64,000 nt of DNA from assembly GCF_000337455.1 (NCBI RefSeq), contig NZ_AOIU01000036.1:202975-266974 (forward strand), written 5' to 3'. Shown here piece by piece: positions 47,823 through 56,486 of the stretch (position 1 is its first letter; each line of letters starts with the position of its first letter). The notes beneath the pieces are model-generated. The model had not been told where the DNA came from and ran no database searches. It saw only the letters and a program-made list of their open reading frames with translations. This DNA is from Halosimplex carlsbadense 2-9-1 (GTDB lineage: Archaea; Halobacteriota; Halobacteria; Halobacteriales; Haloarculaceae). The position numbers and the translations under genes are program-made.

Positions 47823-47966
47823 CTACGCCTCGTCTGGATGTTCCGCCGCCTCAAGTCCCGCTTCGATTACCTCTCGATAGGCTTCTTCGAGACTCTTGTC
47901 TTCCTGTTCGGCGTAGTCTTTCACGCGCCCGTTCAGCGTGTGCGAGATGTCGATGTTTGGACGCAT
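47823..47966 (-). CDS. Ribbon-helix-helix micro-protein in the IS element
   Basis: 47 residues. '[20 protein letters not shown]' gives the strand and first helix, and '[20 protein letters not shown]' the second helix of an RHH DNA-binding fold like VapB/CopG antitoxins. RHH dimers bind palindromes through paired strands. It is divergent from tnpB; the 38-bp gap contains a perfect dyad (47969-47997). Repressing tnpB and itself is the simplest role. No toxin gene is visible. Confidence 0.75.
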   Translation of the reverse strand: MRPNIDISHTLNGRVKDYAEQEDKSLEEAYREVIEAGLEAAEHPDEA

Positions 47967-47968
47967 CG

Positions 47969-47997
47969 TCTATGTCCAAAAGACACTTAGACATAGA
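47969..47997. promoter_or_regulatory. Dyad between the RHH gene and tnpB
   Basis: TCTATGTC (47969-47976) and GACATAGA (47990-47997) are perfect reverse complements around a 13-nt spacer, filling the gap between the two divergent start codons (47966 and 48005). It is a strong candidate operator for the RHH protein. Confidence 0.6.
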
Positions 47998-48004
47998 GTT
48001 ACAA

Positions 48005-49318
48005 ATGTCTGTCGTCGTGAGGCGAACCAACACGTTCGCGGTGCGCCCGCGCTCCGAGCAAGACGAGCAACTGCTCCGCGACCTGTTGGACGCCTCCGCC
48101 AGCCTGTGGAACGAACTGAACTACGAACGGCGTCAGCAGTTCTTCAATGGCGACTCTGTGTGGGATACCGCCGACTACCGCAAGCAGTACGTCGGCGTCC
48201 TCGGCTCTGCCACCGCCCAACAGGTCATCCGGAAGAACAGCGAGGCGTGGCGGTCGTTCTTCGCCGCCCGCGAAGACGGCGAAGACACCGCCCCGCCCGG
48301 CTACTGGGGCAACGAAGACGACGGCAGGGAGTTGCGGACGTACATCCGCAACGACCAGTACACCCTCGAAACTGGCGAGCGGAGCCGCCTCGAAATTCCG
48401 GTCGGCCAAGACCTCAAAGACGAGTATGGGCTTGGCTACCACGACCGCTTGCGCCTCGAAGTCGCTGGCGACTCGAAGTGGAAGGGCGAACAGGGCCGGT
48501 TGGCACTGTACTACGACGAGGTGAGCGACACGTTCAGGGCCATTCAACCTGTCACCGTGCCTGCTTCTCGACAGGATTCACCACTAGCCGACGAAGCGGC
48601 TGCTCTGGACGTGGGCGCGAACAATCTCGTCGCCTGTACTACCACAACTGGCCAGCAGTACCTCTACAAAGGCTGCGACCTGTTCGCCCGCTTCCGCGAA
48701 ACCACCGAGGAAATTGCTCGCCTGCAATCCAATCTCTGCGAGGGACGGTACAGCAGTCACCGAATTCGACGCCTGTACCGCAAACGAACACGACGGCGCG
48801 ACCACGCACAGGGCGCGCTCGTCCGCGACTTGATGGAACGGCTGTACGACGAAGGCGTAGCGACGGTCTACGTGGGCGACCTCACGGACGTGCTCTCGGA
48901 ACACTGGAGTGCCGAGGTGAACGAGAAGACCCATCAGTTCTGGGCGTATCGCTCGTTCATCGGCCGACTTGCGACGACCGTCGAGGAGTACGGCATCACA
49001 GTCGAAGTCAAGTCCGAAGCGTACACGACAGTCGAGTGTCCAGCGTGTGGCGAGCGCGAGAACACGAAGCGCAACGGAGATGTGTTCCGATGTCCGTGTG
49101 GCTACAAGGGGCACGCCGACCTCGATGCGTCGCGGACGTTCCTCGAACGACAGGCTAGCGAACTCGGAGTCGGGTCGATGGCACGGCCCGTGCGTCTCAC
49201 GTGGGACGACCACAACTGGTCGGAGTTATCACGCTCTCCCGAGAGGGCCAGTCCCAATGAGGAGCGCACAAACCGGAGTACCGGCGACGGGAAACTTGCC
49301 TCCGTGGATGCGGCATAG
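48005..49318 (+). CDS. tnpB: TnpB RNA-guided endonuclease family protein
   Basis: 437 residues. RuvC-I aspartate in '[15 protein letters not shown]', RuvC-II region '[12 protein letters not shown]' (Gly in place of the usual Glu), a zinc ribbon '[13 protein letters not shown]...C-P-C-G' and RuvC-III '[14 protein letters not shown]'. It belongs to a different branch from the 12.9-kb TnpB, with little similarity outside motifs. The ATG at 48005 is chosen because '[14 protein letters not shown]' is a typical start; the frame upstream overlaps the divergent RHH gene. The stop lies 22 nt before the right-end hairpin, so the guide RNA would overlap it. Confidence 0.92.
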   Translation: MSVVVRRTNTFAVRPRSEQDEQLLRDLLDASASLWNELNYERRQQFFNGDSVWDTADYRKQYVGVLGSATAQQVIRKNSEAWRSFFAAREDGEDTAPPGYWGNEDDGRELRTYIRNDQYTLETGERSRLEIPVGQDLKDEYGLGYHDRLRLEVAGDSKWKGEQGRLALYYDEVSDTFRAIQPVTVPASRQDSPLADEAAALDVGANNLVACTTTTGQQYLYKGCDLFARFRETTEEIARLQSNLCEGRYSSHRIRRLYRKRTRRRDHAQGALVRDLMERLYDEGVATVYVGDLTDVLSEHWSAEVNEKTHQFWAYRSFIGRLATTVEEYGITVEVKSEAYTTVECPACGERENTKRNGDVFRCPCGYKGHADLDASRTFLERQASELGVGSMARPVRLTWDDHNWSELSRSPERASPNEERTNRSTGDGKLASVDAA

Positions 49319-49468
49319 CCAACATCCCCACCGGAGGAATCCCACGGCTTCAGCCGTGGGAGGATGTCAAGAAGCCCCGGTTGGCCGTCTCACACCGGTC
49401 GTCCTTCGTGACCGTTCCGGGACCCGCCGTCCAGAAGGCATTTGTTAGTTAGGGGTACATTCAGGGCC

Positions 49469-50977
49469 ATGGACAGGGGGCGGCGTCGGCTGGCGATCGT
49501 GGGACTGCTGGCAGCGCTGGCGGTGCTGGCGGGGTGTTCCGGGCCGGCTCCCGAGACGGAGGTGGTCTGTGACGAGTGCGTGGACGCGGTGTCCGCGGTG
49601 GCCGAGCGGACGAACCGGTCGGTCGCGGTCGGCGAGAGCGCGACGCACGTGTATCTGAACCGGAGCGGCGACCCGTGGGTCGAGGGGCGCGTCGCCCTGG
49701 ACGGGTCGGGCGTGGAGGCGCTCCGCACGAACGAGACGCTCCTGAACCTGGTGGCCACGGAGCTGACGAACGCCGACGAAGCGCGCTACGAGGACGGATA
49801 CAGCCGACCGGCGTTCGACAGGCGAGGGATCTCGGTGGCGATGGACGGTGGGACCCTCGTCGTCGGCTACCGGGTCCCCGAGGTGACCGAACGCACCGTC
49901 GGCGGGACGGTGTTTCTCGACCGGTTCTACCGCCAGGACGGCGAGGGTCGAGCGGACGAGACCGACTTCGACGAGCCGATCGCGATCGAGACCGACCGGC
50001 TCGTCGTCCACGGCCCCGAGGGCACCGAACCGCTCGTCGAACCGCCCGGAGCGGCGACCCGCGGCGGCCGCGTGGTCTGGACGGACGACTCCATCTCGAC
50101 GCGAACGTATCTGGTGTTCGGGAGCCCCGGGACGCCAGCGGCGCTCGCGACCGTCGTGACGACACTCGACGTGCTGGCGTGGGCGGGTCCCCCCGCGGCC
50201 TGGGGGACGGCCTTCGCGTGGGTGGTGCTCGTGCCTACGCTCGCGCTCTGTCTCAACTACACCGGTCGAGTCGAGCGGTCCGGCGGCTGGTCACCGCGGT
50301 CGGACAGGTGGTTTCAGGCGCTCGTTCTCGCCCCACTCGGGGTCGGCGTGGTCTGGGGCGGACTGGAGTCCCTCGGGAGTCTGATCGCCCTCGCCGTCGT
50401 CGTCGCCGTGGTGGTCGTCGGCGGCAGCTACGTCCCCTGGGAGTCGCTCGCGCGCTCCGAGGACGCCACCGACGAGCCGAGCGACGACGGGCGAGCGGAC
50501 GGAACGGAACGGGACCAGGGGCAGACGACTGCCGACGGCGAGTACCCGAGGGTGTACTACGAGGACACTGCGACGACGATCGGACGGCTCGCCCCTGACA
50601 TCGTCGCGACGCCGCGAGCGCGCGAACGGGCGCGGGTCGCCGCGGCCGCTGTCGTGGTCACGGCGCTGCTGACGCTCGTTCTCGCCGCGGCCCACACTGC
50701 GTCCTACGCCGGATGGGTGGTGAACATCGCGGCCCTGACGACGCCGGCGGCCTTCACGGTGCTCGGCTTCGCAGTGGCCGACCGAGCACGCACACGACTG
50801 CAGTGGACCGCCACGGCAGCCGCTCTGACCGGAGTGTGGCTCCTCGCGTTCGGCCGGCTCGTCGACGTCGGTGCGCACGACGGCAGCGTGGTCTGGCTGG
50901 TGATCGGCTGGGGAGTCGTCGCGTCGTACGTGGGCTCGTTGCTCTTTTACGCCGGTCTCTGGGCGTCCACTCGCTGA
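49469..50977 (+). CDS. Membrane-anchored lipoprotein with multiple helices
   Basis: 502 residues. The first 22 form a signal with lipobox 'LAVLAGCSG'. An external domain follows (about 25-230), then two membrane segments (about 240-265, 285-320), a charged cytoplasmic loop with Asp/Glu, and four further segments to the end. It has a CxxC-like 'VCDECVDAV' near the N-terminus. I do not recognise the family. The ATG at 49469 is fixed by the signal sequence. Confidence 0.7.
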   Translation: MDRGRRRLAIVGLLAALAVLAGCSGPAPETEVVCDECVDAVSAVAERTNRSVAVGESATHVYLNRSGDPWVEGRVALDGSGVEALRTNETLLNLVATELTNADEARYEDGYSRPAFDRRGISVAMDGGTLVVGYRVPEVTERTVGGTVFLDRFYRQDGEGRADETDFDEPIAIETDRLVVHGPEGTEPLVEPPGAATRGGRVVWTDDSISTRTYLVFGSPGTPAALATVVTTLDVLAWAGPPAAWGTAFAWVVLVPTLALCLNYTGRVERSGGWSPRSDRWFQALVLAPLGVGVVWGGLESLGSLIALAVVVAVVVVGGSYVPWESLARSEDATDEPSDDGRADGTERDQGQTTADGEYPRVYYEDTATTIGRLAPDIVATPRARERARVAAAAVVVTALLTLVLAAAHTASYAGWVVNIAALTTPAAFTVLGFAVADRARTRLQWTATAAALTGVWLLAFGRLVDVGAHDGSVVWLVIGWGVVASYVGSLLFYAGLWASTR

Positions 50978-51068
50978 TCCAGTGAGCGCAGTCCGTTCGG
51001 ACTCGACGGGTCTCCGCCGCCAAACCCACCCGCCGCGCTCTTGCGACGAAAAGACGGACGTTCGTCCG

Positions 51069-51103
51069 GTGTGGTGTCCGATACCACACAATAATTAAGT
51101 ATA
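51069..51103 (+). promoter_or_regulatory. Dyad and TATA box before the E1-alpha leader
   Basis: GTGTGGT (51069-51075) and ACCACAC (51083-51089) are perfect 7-bp arms around a 7-nt spacer. A TATA-like TTAAGTATAA follows at about 51095-51104. The predicted transcript start is near 51122-51126, at the ATG of the short ORF. The dyad covers the BRE region, a place for repression or activation. Confidence 0.6.
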
Positions 51104-51123
51104 AACCACGCTTCCCTTCACGT

Positions 51124-51234
51124 ATGTCCTCCGCCAGCCCGGTGCGGACGGCGCCCCTTTCGCTGCAAGACCGACGCGACGCGCCGACCCGACGTTTCCC
51201 GACACCGCCGGTGGAGCCTTTCGCGACAACATAG
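51124..51234 (+). CDS. 36-residue leaderless ORF in the E1-alpha leader
   Basis: An ATG at 51124 lies about 26 nt after the TATA box and opens 36 codons, 'MSSASPVRTAPLSLQDRRDA' and onward, ending TAG at 51234. It is basic and Pro-rich with no membrane segment. If translated it precedes the E1-alpha ATG by 90 nt. Either a real micro-protein or a regulatory upstream ORF; codon evidence is weak at this length. Confidence 0.4.
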   Translation: MSSASPVRTAPLSLQDRRDAPTRRFPTPPVEPFATT

Positions 51235-51323
51235 TTCGACTCAGCGGCGCGCCGGCCGCGGCGCGACCCACCTCGACGGTTCGACAGCGCACGCACTGCG
51301 AACGACGAGCGGTCCACCACACC

Positions 51324-52460
51324 ATGAGCACCATACGAGACACGGATCTGATACGGACGAACGACTACGCGGAAGACAGCGGCGAGGTACGGGTTCTCGA
51401 CCCGGACGGCAGCCTCCTCCCGGGCGCGACCGAGCCCGACCTCTCGGACGAGGCGCTGGTGACGATGTACGAGGCGATGAAGACGGCCAGGCGCTTCGAC
51501 GAGCGGGCGGTGAGCTGGCAGCGCCAGGGCCGGCTGGCCACGTACGCGCCGATGAGCGGCCAGGAGGCCGGCCAGGTCGCGAGCACGCTCGCGCTCGCCG
51601 ACGAGGACTGGGTGTTCCCGACCTACCGCGAACACGCCGTCCGGCTCGTAGCGGGGTTCGACCTGCCCGACATCCTCCGCGGGCTGATGGGCGCGGAGCT
51701 GCCCGTCGGATCTGCGGGCGGGCCGACCGTCGCGCCCGAAGCGATCCCCATCGCCACCCAGCTCCCGCACGCGACCGGCGCGGCGATGGCGGCTCGCCAC
51801 CGCGGCGACGAGTCGGTCGCGCTGACCCACTTCGGCGACGGCGCCACGAGCGAGGGCGACTTCCACGAGGCGCTCAACGTCGCCGGCGTCTTCGACGCAC
51901 CGGCCGTCTATCTGTGTCACAACAACCAGTGGGCGATCTCGGTGCCGCGGGCGCGCCAGACGGCCAGCGCCACGCTCGCACAGAAGGCCGACGCCTACGG
52001 GTTCGAAGGGATCCGCGTCGACGGGATGGACCCGCTGGCGGTGTACTCGGTCGTGCGCTACGCCCGCGAGAAGGCGCTCGACCCGGACGCGGAGGATTTG
52101 CGGCCGACGCTGATCGAGTCCGTCGAGTACCGCTACGGCGCCCACACGACCGCCGACGACCCCGACGTGTATCGCGACAGCGAGGAGGTCGAGTACTGGC
52201 GCGACCGGGACCCCGTCGACCGCCTGGAGACGTTCCTCGTCGAGACCGGCCGGCTCGACGAGTCGGCGGTCGAGTCGATCGACTCGCGCGTCGACGACCG
52301 CGTCGCCGAGGCCATCGAGGCGGCGGAAGCCGAGGCCGCACCCGACCCGGACGACCTCTTCGAGGACGTGTACGACGAGATGCCAGACGGCCTCGACCGG
52401 CAGCGCGAGCAGTTGCGGCGGCTACGCGAGCGCCACGGCGACGCGCTGTCGCGGGAGTGA
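51324..52460 (+). CDS. 2-oxoacid/pyruvate dehydrogenase E1, alpha subunit
   Basis: 378 residues. The TPP-binding segment 'HFGDGATSEGDFHEALNVAG' ends with 'CHNNQWAISVPR', the standard E1-alpha signature, and the phosphorylation-loop-like 'YRYGAHTTADDPDVYR' follows. It needs an E1-beta partner to form the active site for oxidative decarboxylation. No beta, E2 or E3 gene is next to it. The long leader contains an operator-like dyad and a short ORF, so expression is probably regulated. Confidence 0.9.
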   Translation: MSTIRDTDLIRTNDYAEDSGEVRVLDPDGSLLPGATEPDLSDEALVTMYEAMKTARRFDERAVSWQRQGRLATYAPMSGQEAGQVASTLALADEDWVFPTYREHAVRLVAGFDLPDILRGLMGAELPVGSAGGPTVAPEAIPIATQLPHATGAAMAARHRGDESVALTHFGDGATSEGDFHEALNVAGVFDAPAVYLCHNNQWAISVPRARQTASATLAQKADAYGFEGIRVDGMDPLAVYSVVRYAREKALDPDAEDLRPTLIESVEYRYGAHTTADDPDVYRDSEEVEYWRDRDPVDRLETFLVETGRLDESAVESIDSRVDDRVAEAIEAAEAEAAPDPDDLFEDVYDEMPDGLDRQREQLRRLRERHGDALSRE

Positions 52461-52482
52461 GGACCGCCGGGCGGCCGAACGG

Positions 52483-53010
52483 CTACTCGCTGCCGGTACC
52501 GTCGCTCCGCTCGACCGCAAACGGACTGTCGCCCTCGCGCCACTCCCACCCCGGAAGGCGTGTCTGGAACCCCGCCGCGAGCGCGGCGTCCAAGTCGTCG
52601 AGCCCCGCTGGGTCGCCATCGTCGACGCCGGCGGGGCCGACCGTCTCCTCGACGGCCACGTCCGCGTAGTGGAAGGTAGCCTCGCCGAGCAGTCGAAGCG
52701 GCTGGTCCCCCGCGATCGTCCCCGCGAGTTCCCGCCCCAGCAGTTCGTCGACGACGAATCCGGGGTAGTCGTCGACCACGTCGAGGTCTCTGAGGATGCG
52801 AACCAGCGCGGCGACGTTGACGGCGCGGTCGCCGTCGGCGAACACCTCGTCGACGGCGCTCCGGTACTGCTCGGCGGTCACCTCGTCGACCTCGGTGTCG
52901 AACCGCTCGCCGAGTTCGGCGCGCGTCTCGTTTATCAGCGCGACGACGACGGGCGCTCGTTCGCGGACCCACTCGCGCTCCTCGGCGACGACGGCCGGTG
53001 TGATTCGCAT
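52483..53010 (-). CDS. Conserved haloarchaeal protein, unknown function
   Basis: 175 residues, acidic and mainly helical; 'RAPVVVALINETRAELGERF' begins a first helical bundle and 'LVRILRDLDVVDDYPGFVVDE' a second. No motif is recognised. The ATG at 53010 follows a TATA-like GTTATAAAAG (minus strand, 53051-53060). The same AT island may drive the aCPSF1 gene in the other direction. Confidence 0.65.
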   Translation of the reverse strand: MRITPAVVAEEREWVRERAPVVVALINETRAELGERFDTEVDEVTAEQYRSAVDEVFADGDRAVNVAALVRILRDLDVVDDYPGFVVDELLGRELAGTIAGDQPLRLLGEATFHYADVAVEETVGPAGVDDGDPAGLDDLDAALAAGFQTRLPGWEWREGDSPFAVERSDGTGSE

Positions 53011-53050
53011 ATCGGCCCCTCTCGTCGGAACGTCTACTGTTTTGCGAAGG

Positions 53051-53060
53051 CTTTTATAAC
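53051..53060. promoter_or_regulatory. Shared bidirectional TATA box
   Basis: CTTTTATAAC is the only AT-rich element in the 247-nt divergent gap. On the minus strand it lies 45 nt before the 53010 start; on the plus strand it would start transcription near 53080, giving aCPSF1 a leader of roughly 175 nt. Confidence 0.45.
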
Positions 53061-53085
53061 GCCGGGAGGTTAGGGCCAAGTAAGC

Positions 53086-53143
53086 CGGTTTTCCGGACAC
53101 TTCCGTCTAGGGTCCGGAGTGGATTCCCCCAGTAGGAAAACCG
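53086..53143 (+). promoter_or_regulatory. Structured leader of the aCPSF1 gene
   Basis: CGGTTTTCC (53086-53094) is the perfect complement of GGAAAACCG (53135-53143). Inside, CCGGAC (53093-53098) pairs with GTCCGG (53112-53117). The two stems share two bases, so either competing folds or a stacked stem are possible. The short ORF at 53148 begins right after. A structured leader before a ribonuclease gene suggests autoregulation. Confidence 0.5.
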
Positions 53144-53147
53144 ACCT

Positions 53148-53261
53148 ATGAATATTCCTTCCAGACTCCGGCAGGCACGCCGCGACGTGCGGGACGGCGA
53201 GCGGGCAGGCGCTCCCGACGCCCGGCGACCGGCCGGTCCGACCCTGTTTTCGCAGCTATGA
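53148..53261 (+). CDS. 37-residue ORF coupled to the aCPSF1 start
   Basis: The ATG at 53148 opens 37 codons beginning 'MNIPSRLRQARRDVRDGE' and ends in TGA at 53259-53261, which overlaps the aCPSF1 ATG (53258) as ATGA. Rich in Arg, Ala and Pro. Translation reaching this stop would restart on aCPSF1. Coding status rests on the overlap alone. Confidence 0.45.
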   Translation: MNIPSRLRQARRDVRDGERAGAPDARRPAGPTLFSQL

Positions 53262-55177
53262 GTCAAGTAGACAAGCAACTCGACGATATCAGAGCAGAGA
53301 TCGAACAGGAGGTCCCGAGCGGCATCTCCATCACGGAAGTCGCCTACGAGGGACCGGAACTGGTCGTGTACACCCGCGATCCGAAGACGTTCGCGAGCAA
53401 CGGCGACCTGATCCGCAGGCTCGCCTCGAAGCTCCGCAAGCGCATCACCGTCCGGCCCGACCCCTCCGAGCTCTCCGAGCCCAGCGACGCGAAGGCGACC
53501 ATCGAGAACATCATCCCCGAGGACGCCGGCGTCACCGATCTGGACTTCCACCACGACACCGGCGAGGTCGTCGTCGAGGCCCAGAAGCCCGGGATGGTCA
53601 TCGGCCGCCACGGTTCGACGCTCCGAGAGATCACCCAAGAAGTCGGCTGGACGCCCGAGGTCGTCCGCACGCCGCCGATCGAGTCCTCGACGGTCAAGAA
53701 CGTCCGCAACTTCCTCAAACAGGAACGGGACGACCGCCGGGACATCCTCGAACGCATCGGCCGCCAGATCCACCGCGAGGAGATGTCCGACGACGAGTGG
53801 GTCCGCATCACCACGCTGGGCTGCTGTCGCGAGGTCGGCCGCGCGGCGTTCATCCTCTCGACGCCCGAAACGCGCGTCCTGATCGACTGCGGCGACAAGC
53901 CCGGCGCCGAGGACGAGGTACCGTACCTCCAGGTCCCCGAGGCGCTCGGGTCGGGCCCGAGTTCGCTCGACGCCGTCGTCCTCACGCACGCCCACCTCGA
54001 CCACTCTGCGCTCATCCCGCTGCTGTTCAAGTACGGCTACGACGGCCCCATCTACTGCACGGAACCCACCCGCGACCTGATGGGGCTGCTCACGCTGGAC
54101 TACCTCGACGTGGCCTCGAAGGAAGGGCGGACGCCGCCCTACGAGTCCGAGATGGTCCGCGAGGCGATCAAACACACCATCCCGCTGGAGTACGGCGACG
54201 TGACCGACATCGCGCCGGACATCAAGCTCACGCTGCACAACTCCGGCCACATCCTCGGGTCGGCCATCTCCCATTTCCACATCGGCGACGGCCTCTACAA
54301 CGTCGCTTTCTCCGGGGACATCCACTACGACGACACGCGCCTGTTCAACGGCGCCGTCAACGAGTTCCCCCGCGTCGAGACGCTCGTCCTCGAATCGACC
54401 TACGGCGGCCGCAACGACTACCAGACCGACCAGGCCGACTCCGAGCGCAAGCTCAAGGAGGTCATCAGCGACACCATCGAGCGCGACGGCAAGGTGCTCA
54501 TTCCCGCGTTCGCCGTCGGGCGCTCCCAGGAGATCATGCTCGTCCTCGAAGAGGCCATGCGGGAGGGCGACATCCCCGAAGTGCCGGTCCACCTCGACGG
54601 CATGATCTGGGAGGCGACGGCCATCCACACGACCTACCCCGAGTACCTCCGGGACGACCTGCGCGACCGGATCTTCCACGATGACCAGAACCCCTTCCTC
54701 GCCGACCAGTTCAACCACATCGACGGCGGCGAAGAGGAACGCCAAGAGGTCGCCGACGGCGGCCCCTGCATCGTCCTCTCGACCTCCGGGATGGTCGAGG
54801 GCGGTCCGATCATGTCCTGGCTCCGCCACGTCGGCGGCCAGGACGAGGGCACGATGGTCTTCGTCGGCTACCAGGCCCAGGGGACGATGGGTCGTCGCAT
54901 TCAAAATGGCTGGGACGAGATCCCCGTCAACGACGGCGGCGGCCGCGCCGATACCCTCTCGCTGAACATGGACGTCGAGACCGTCGACGGCTTCTCCGGC
55001 CACGCCGACCGTCAGGGCCTGGAGAACTTCGTCCGCACGATGAACCCCCGCCCCGAGAAGGTGCTCTGCGTCCACGGTGACGAGTCCTCGACACAGGACC
55101 TGTCGTCGGCGCTGTACCACGAGTTCAACATGCGCACGTTCGCCCCGAAGAACCTCGAGACGTTCCGGTTCGTTTGA
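53258..55177 (+). CDS. Ribonuclease/transcription terminator aCPSF1
   Basis: 639 residues. Two N-terminal KH domains (about 1-145; 'GMVIGRHGSTLREI' is the KH loop), a metallo-beta-lactamase fold with the zinc motif HxHxDH at His244-His249 ('LTHAHLDHSAL'), and an inserted beta-CASP domain with the closing motifs 'GFSGHADRQGLENF' and 'VLCVHGDESS'. It is the archaeal homologue of CPSF73, which cuts nascent RNA at U-rich sites to end transcription and trims RNA ends. Its leader is long and structured. Confidence 0.95.
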   Translation: MSQVDKQLDDIRAEIEQEVPSGISITEVAYEGPELVVYTRDPKTFASNGDLIRRLASKLRKRITVRPDPSELSEPSDAKATIENIIPEDAGVTDLDFHHDTGEVVVEAQKPGMVIGRHGSTLREITQEVGWTPEVVRTPPIESSTVKNVRNFLKQERDDRRDILERIGRQIHREEMSDDEWVRITTLGCCREVGRAAFILSTPETRVLIDCGDKPGAEDEVPYLQVPEALGSGPSSLDAVVLTHAHLDHSALIPLLFKYGYDGPIYCTEPTRDLMGLLTLDYLDVASKEGRTPPYESEMVREAIKHTIPLEYGDVTDIAPDIKLTLHNSGHILGSAISHFHIGDGLYNVAFSGDIHYDDTRLFNGAVNEFPRVETLVLESTYGGRNDYQTDQADSERKLKEVISDTIERDGKVLIPAFAVGRSQEIMLVLEEAMREGDIPEVPVHLDGMIWEATAIHTTYPEYLRDDLRDRIFHDDQNPFLADQFNHIDGGEEERQEVADGGPCIVLSTSGMVEGGPIMSWLRHVGGQDEGTMVFVGYQAQGTMGRRIQNGWDEIPVNDGGGRADTLSLNMDVETVDGFSGHADRQGLENFVRTMNPRPEKVLCVHGDESSTQDLSSALYHEFNMRTFAPKNLETFRFV

Positions 55178-55252
55178 GGCCTCCGCCTCGGTGACCGACG
55201 CCGCACTCGCCGAACCGAACCGCATTTCTCGCCGCCACGTGCAAGGCCGTCC

Positions 55253-55669
55253 GTGAGCGCGCGCTTCGACCGCCTCGACCCCAGGTATCCGCTCGCCGCC
55301 GGCGCCCTCGTCGCCCTCGTCGCGACCGCGGGGAGCCTCTACCTCTCCGAAGGGATGGGACTGGTGCCCTGCGAACTGTGCTGGTACCAGCGGGTGCTGA
55401 TGTACCCGCTGGTGGTCGTCTTCGGCGTCGCGCTGGTCGAGGGTCGTCCCGGCGTCTACCGCACCGTCCTCCCGCTGTCGACGCTCGGGGTAGCCGTGGC
55501 GGCGTACCACTCGTGGCTGCAGATCGCTGCTGGCGGTCGGTGCGGGCTCGGCGGCGGCTGTGCGGCGGTGCAGCTGCGCGTGGTCGGGCTGACGATCCCG
55601 AACCTGTCGCTGATCGCGTTCGGCCTGATCACTGCGACGGTGACGGGGCTGTTCGTCGTGGAACGGTGA
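55253..55669 (+). CDS. dsbB: Disulfide bond formation protein DsbB/BdbC
   Basis: 138 residues, four membrane helices. The quinone-side CxxC is Cys40/Cys43 ('LVPCELCWYQR') and the second exposed pair is Cys97/Cys103 ('GGRCGLGGGCAAV'). It re-oxidises a DsbA-like partner using quinone. It starts with GTG at 55253. The partner thioredoxin-like protein is not in the window. Confidence 0.88.
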   Translation: MSARFDRLDPRYPLAAGALVALVATAGSLYLSEGMGLVPCELCWYQRVLMYPLVVVFGVALVEGRPGVYRTVLPLSTLGVAVAAYHSWLQIAAGGRCGLGGGCAAVQLRVVGLTIPNLSLIAFGLITATVTGLFVVER

Positions 55670-55709
55670 CGACGCGGCCGGGGCGACGACGCCGCCGAGC
55701 GTCGAGACG

Positions 55710-56300
55710 CTACGTCGGGTCCCCGTAGCCGAGCTGCTCGTCGAACTCCGACTCGAGTTCGTCGAGTTGGGCTTCCAGTTCGTCGATCCGGTTCTGGAGG
55801 CGGCGGAACTCGACGCTGTCTTCCAGCGCCGAGGGGTGTTTCTCGACTTCGAGGACGTTGCGCTTGACCCGGAGCGTGCTGAGTTCGCGCTGGGCCTCGT
55901 CGTACTCGTCGAGCAGTTCGAGGCGCTCGACCGTCTCGACGAGGTCGTCGCGGTCGACCGGTTTGACGAGGTAGTCGTCGCAGTCGATCGTGACGATGTC
56001 GAAGTCGGGGTCGACGGCCGTCACCAGCGCGACCTGACAGTCGACGTTCCGGGCGCGGATCTCCTCGAGCACCTCGTCGCCGGAGCGGTCGGGCATCCGG
56101 CGGTCGAGCAGTACGACGTCGACATCGTCGTCGACGGCCGCGAGCGCGGCTTCGCCGCTGTCGACCGTCCGGACCGCGTAGCCGAGCGGTTCGAGATACA
56201 GCGCGAACGACTCGCGGACCACCTCTTCGTCGTCGACAACGAGGATCGTGGTTCTGTCGTCCGAGGACCCGTCGGATGACTCCGTCTCCCCTCCCTGCAT
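55710..56300 (-). CDS. Response regulator with HalX domain
   Basis: 196 residues. Receiver domain at about 17-130 with Asp66 ('VVLLDRRMPDRSG') and Lys in 'DDYLVKPVDRDDL'. The C-terminal HalX domain (about 130-190) is a helical coiled coil ending 'LDELESEFDEQLGYGDP', typical of haloarchaeal regulators that lack a DNA-binding domain. The ATG at 56300 starts the usual N-terminus; upstream codons add an unrelated extension. It stands alone, so its kinase is elsewhere. Confidence 0.9.
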   Translation of the reverse strand: MQGGETESSDGSSDDRTTILVVDDEEVVRESFALYLEPLGYAVRTVDSGEAALAAVDDDVDVVLLDRRMPDRSGDEVLEEIRARNVDCQVALVTAVDPDFDIVTIDCDDYLVKPVDRDDLVETVERLELLDEYDEAQRELSTLRVKRNVLEVEKHPSALEDSVEFRRLQNRIDELEAQLDELESEFDEQLGYGDPT

Positions 56301-56486
56301 CGGCCAGACGTAGGATGTTCCGATAGAAAAACCCACCCGTCTCGGAACGGCGATCAACTATCCAACAGTTTTTGTAGCCGGGCCGAGTCCGTGCCACCCC
56401 TCGGCATCGCACGAGCGGCCGGTTCCGGTCCGGAAGGCGCTTCCGGGACCCAAGCGGTTACCACCGCTCGCTCACACTGTCGCGGT

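Larger units (their letters stand above)
47765..49370 (+). mobile_element. tnpB-only element with an RHH micro-gene
   Basis: The left end begins near an imperfect hairpin around CCCACCTCTTCAGGAGTGGG (47770-47789); its exact first base is not resolved. It carries a small gene on the minus strand, then tnpB on the plus strand, then the right-end hairpin CCCACGGCTTCAGCCGTGGG (49341-49360), GGATG and TCAA (49367-49370). The right tip (GGATGTCAA) is the same as that of the element at 12.9 kb. There is no tnpA. It separates proS from a lipoprotein gene. Confidence 0.75.
50978..51323. other. Long leader of the E1-alpha gene
   Basis: This 346-nt gap holds a perfect operator-like dyad, a TATA box, a 36-codon ORF that begins at the probable transcript start, and 90 nt of GC-rich sequence before the E1-alpha ATG. 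Each is listed separately. Confidence 0.6.

Noticed and set aside
53054-55510. An 818-codon minus-strand frame opposite aCPSF1
   Set aside because: Covers the aCPSF1 gene in antisense and shows none of its own motifs.
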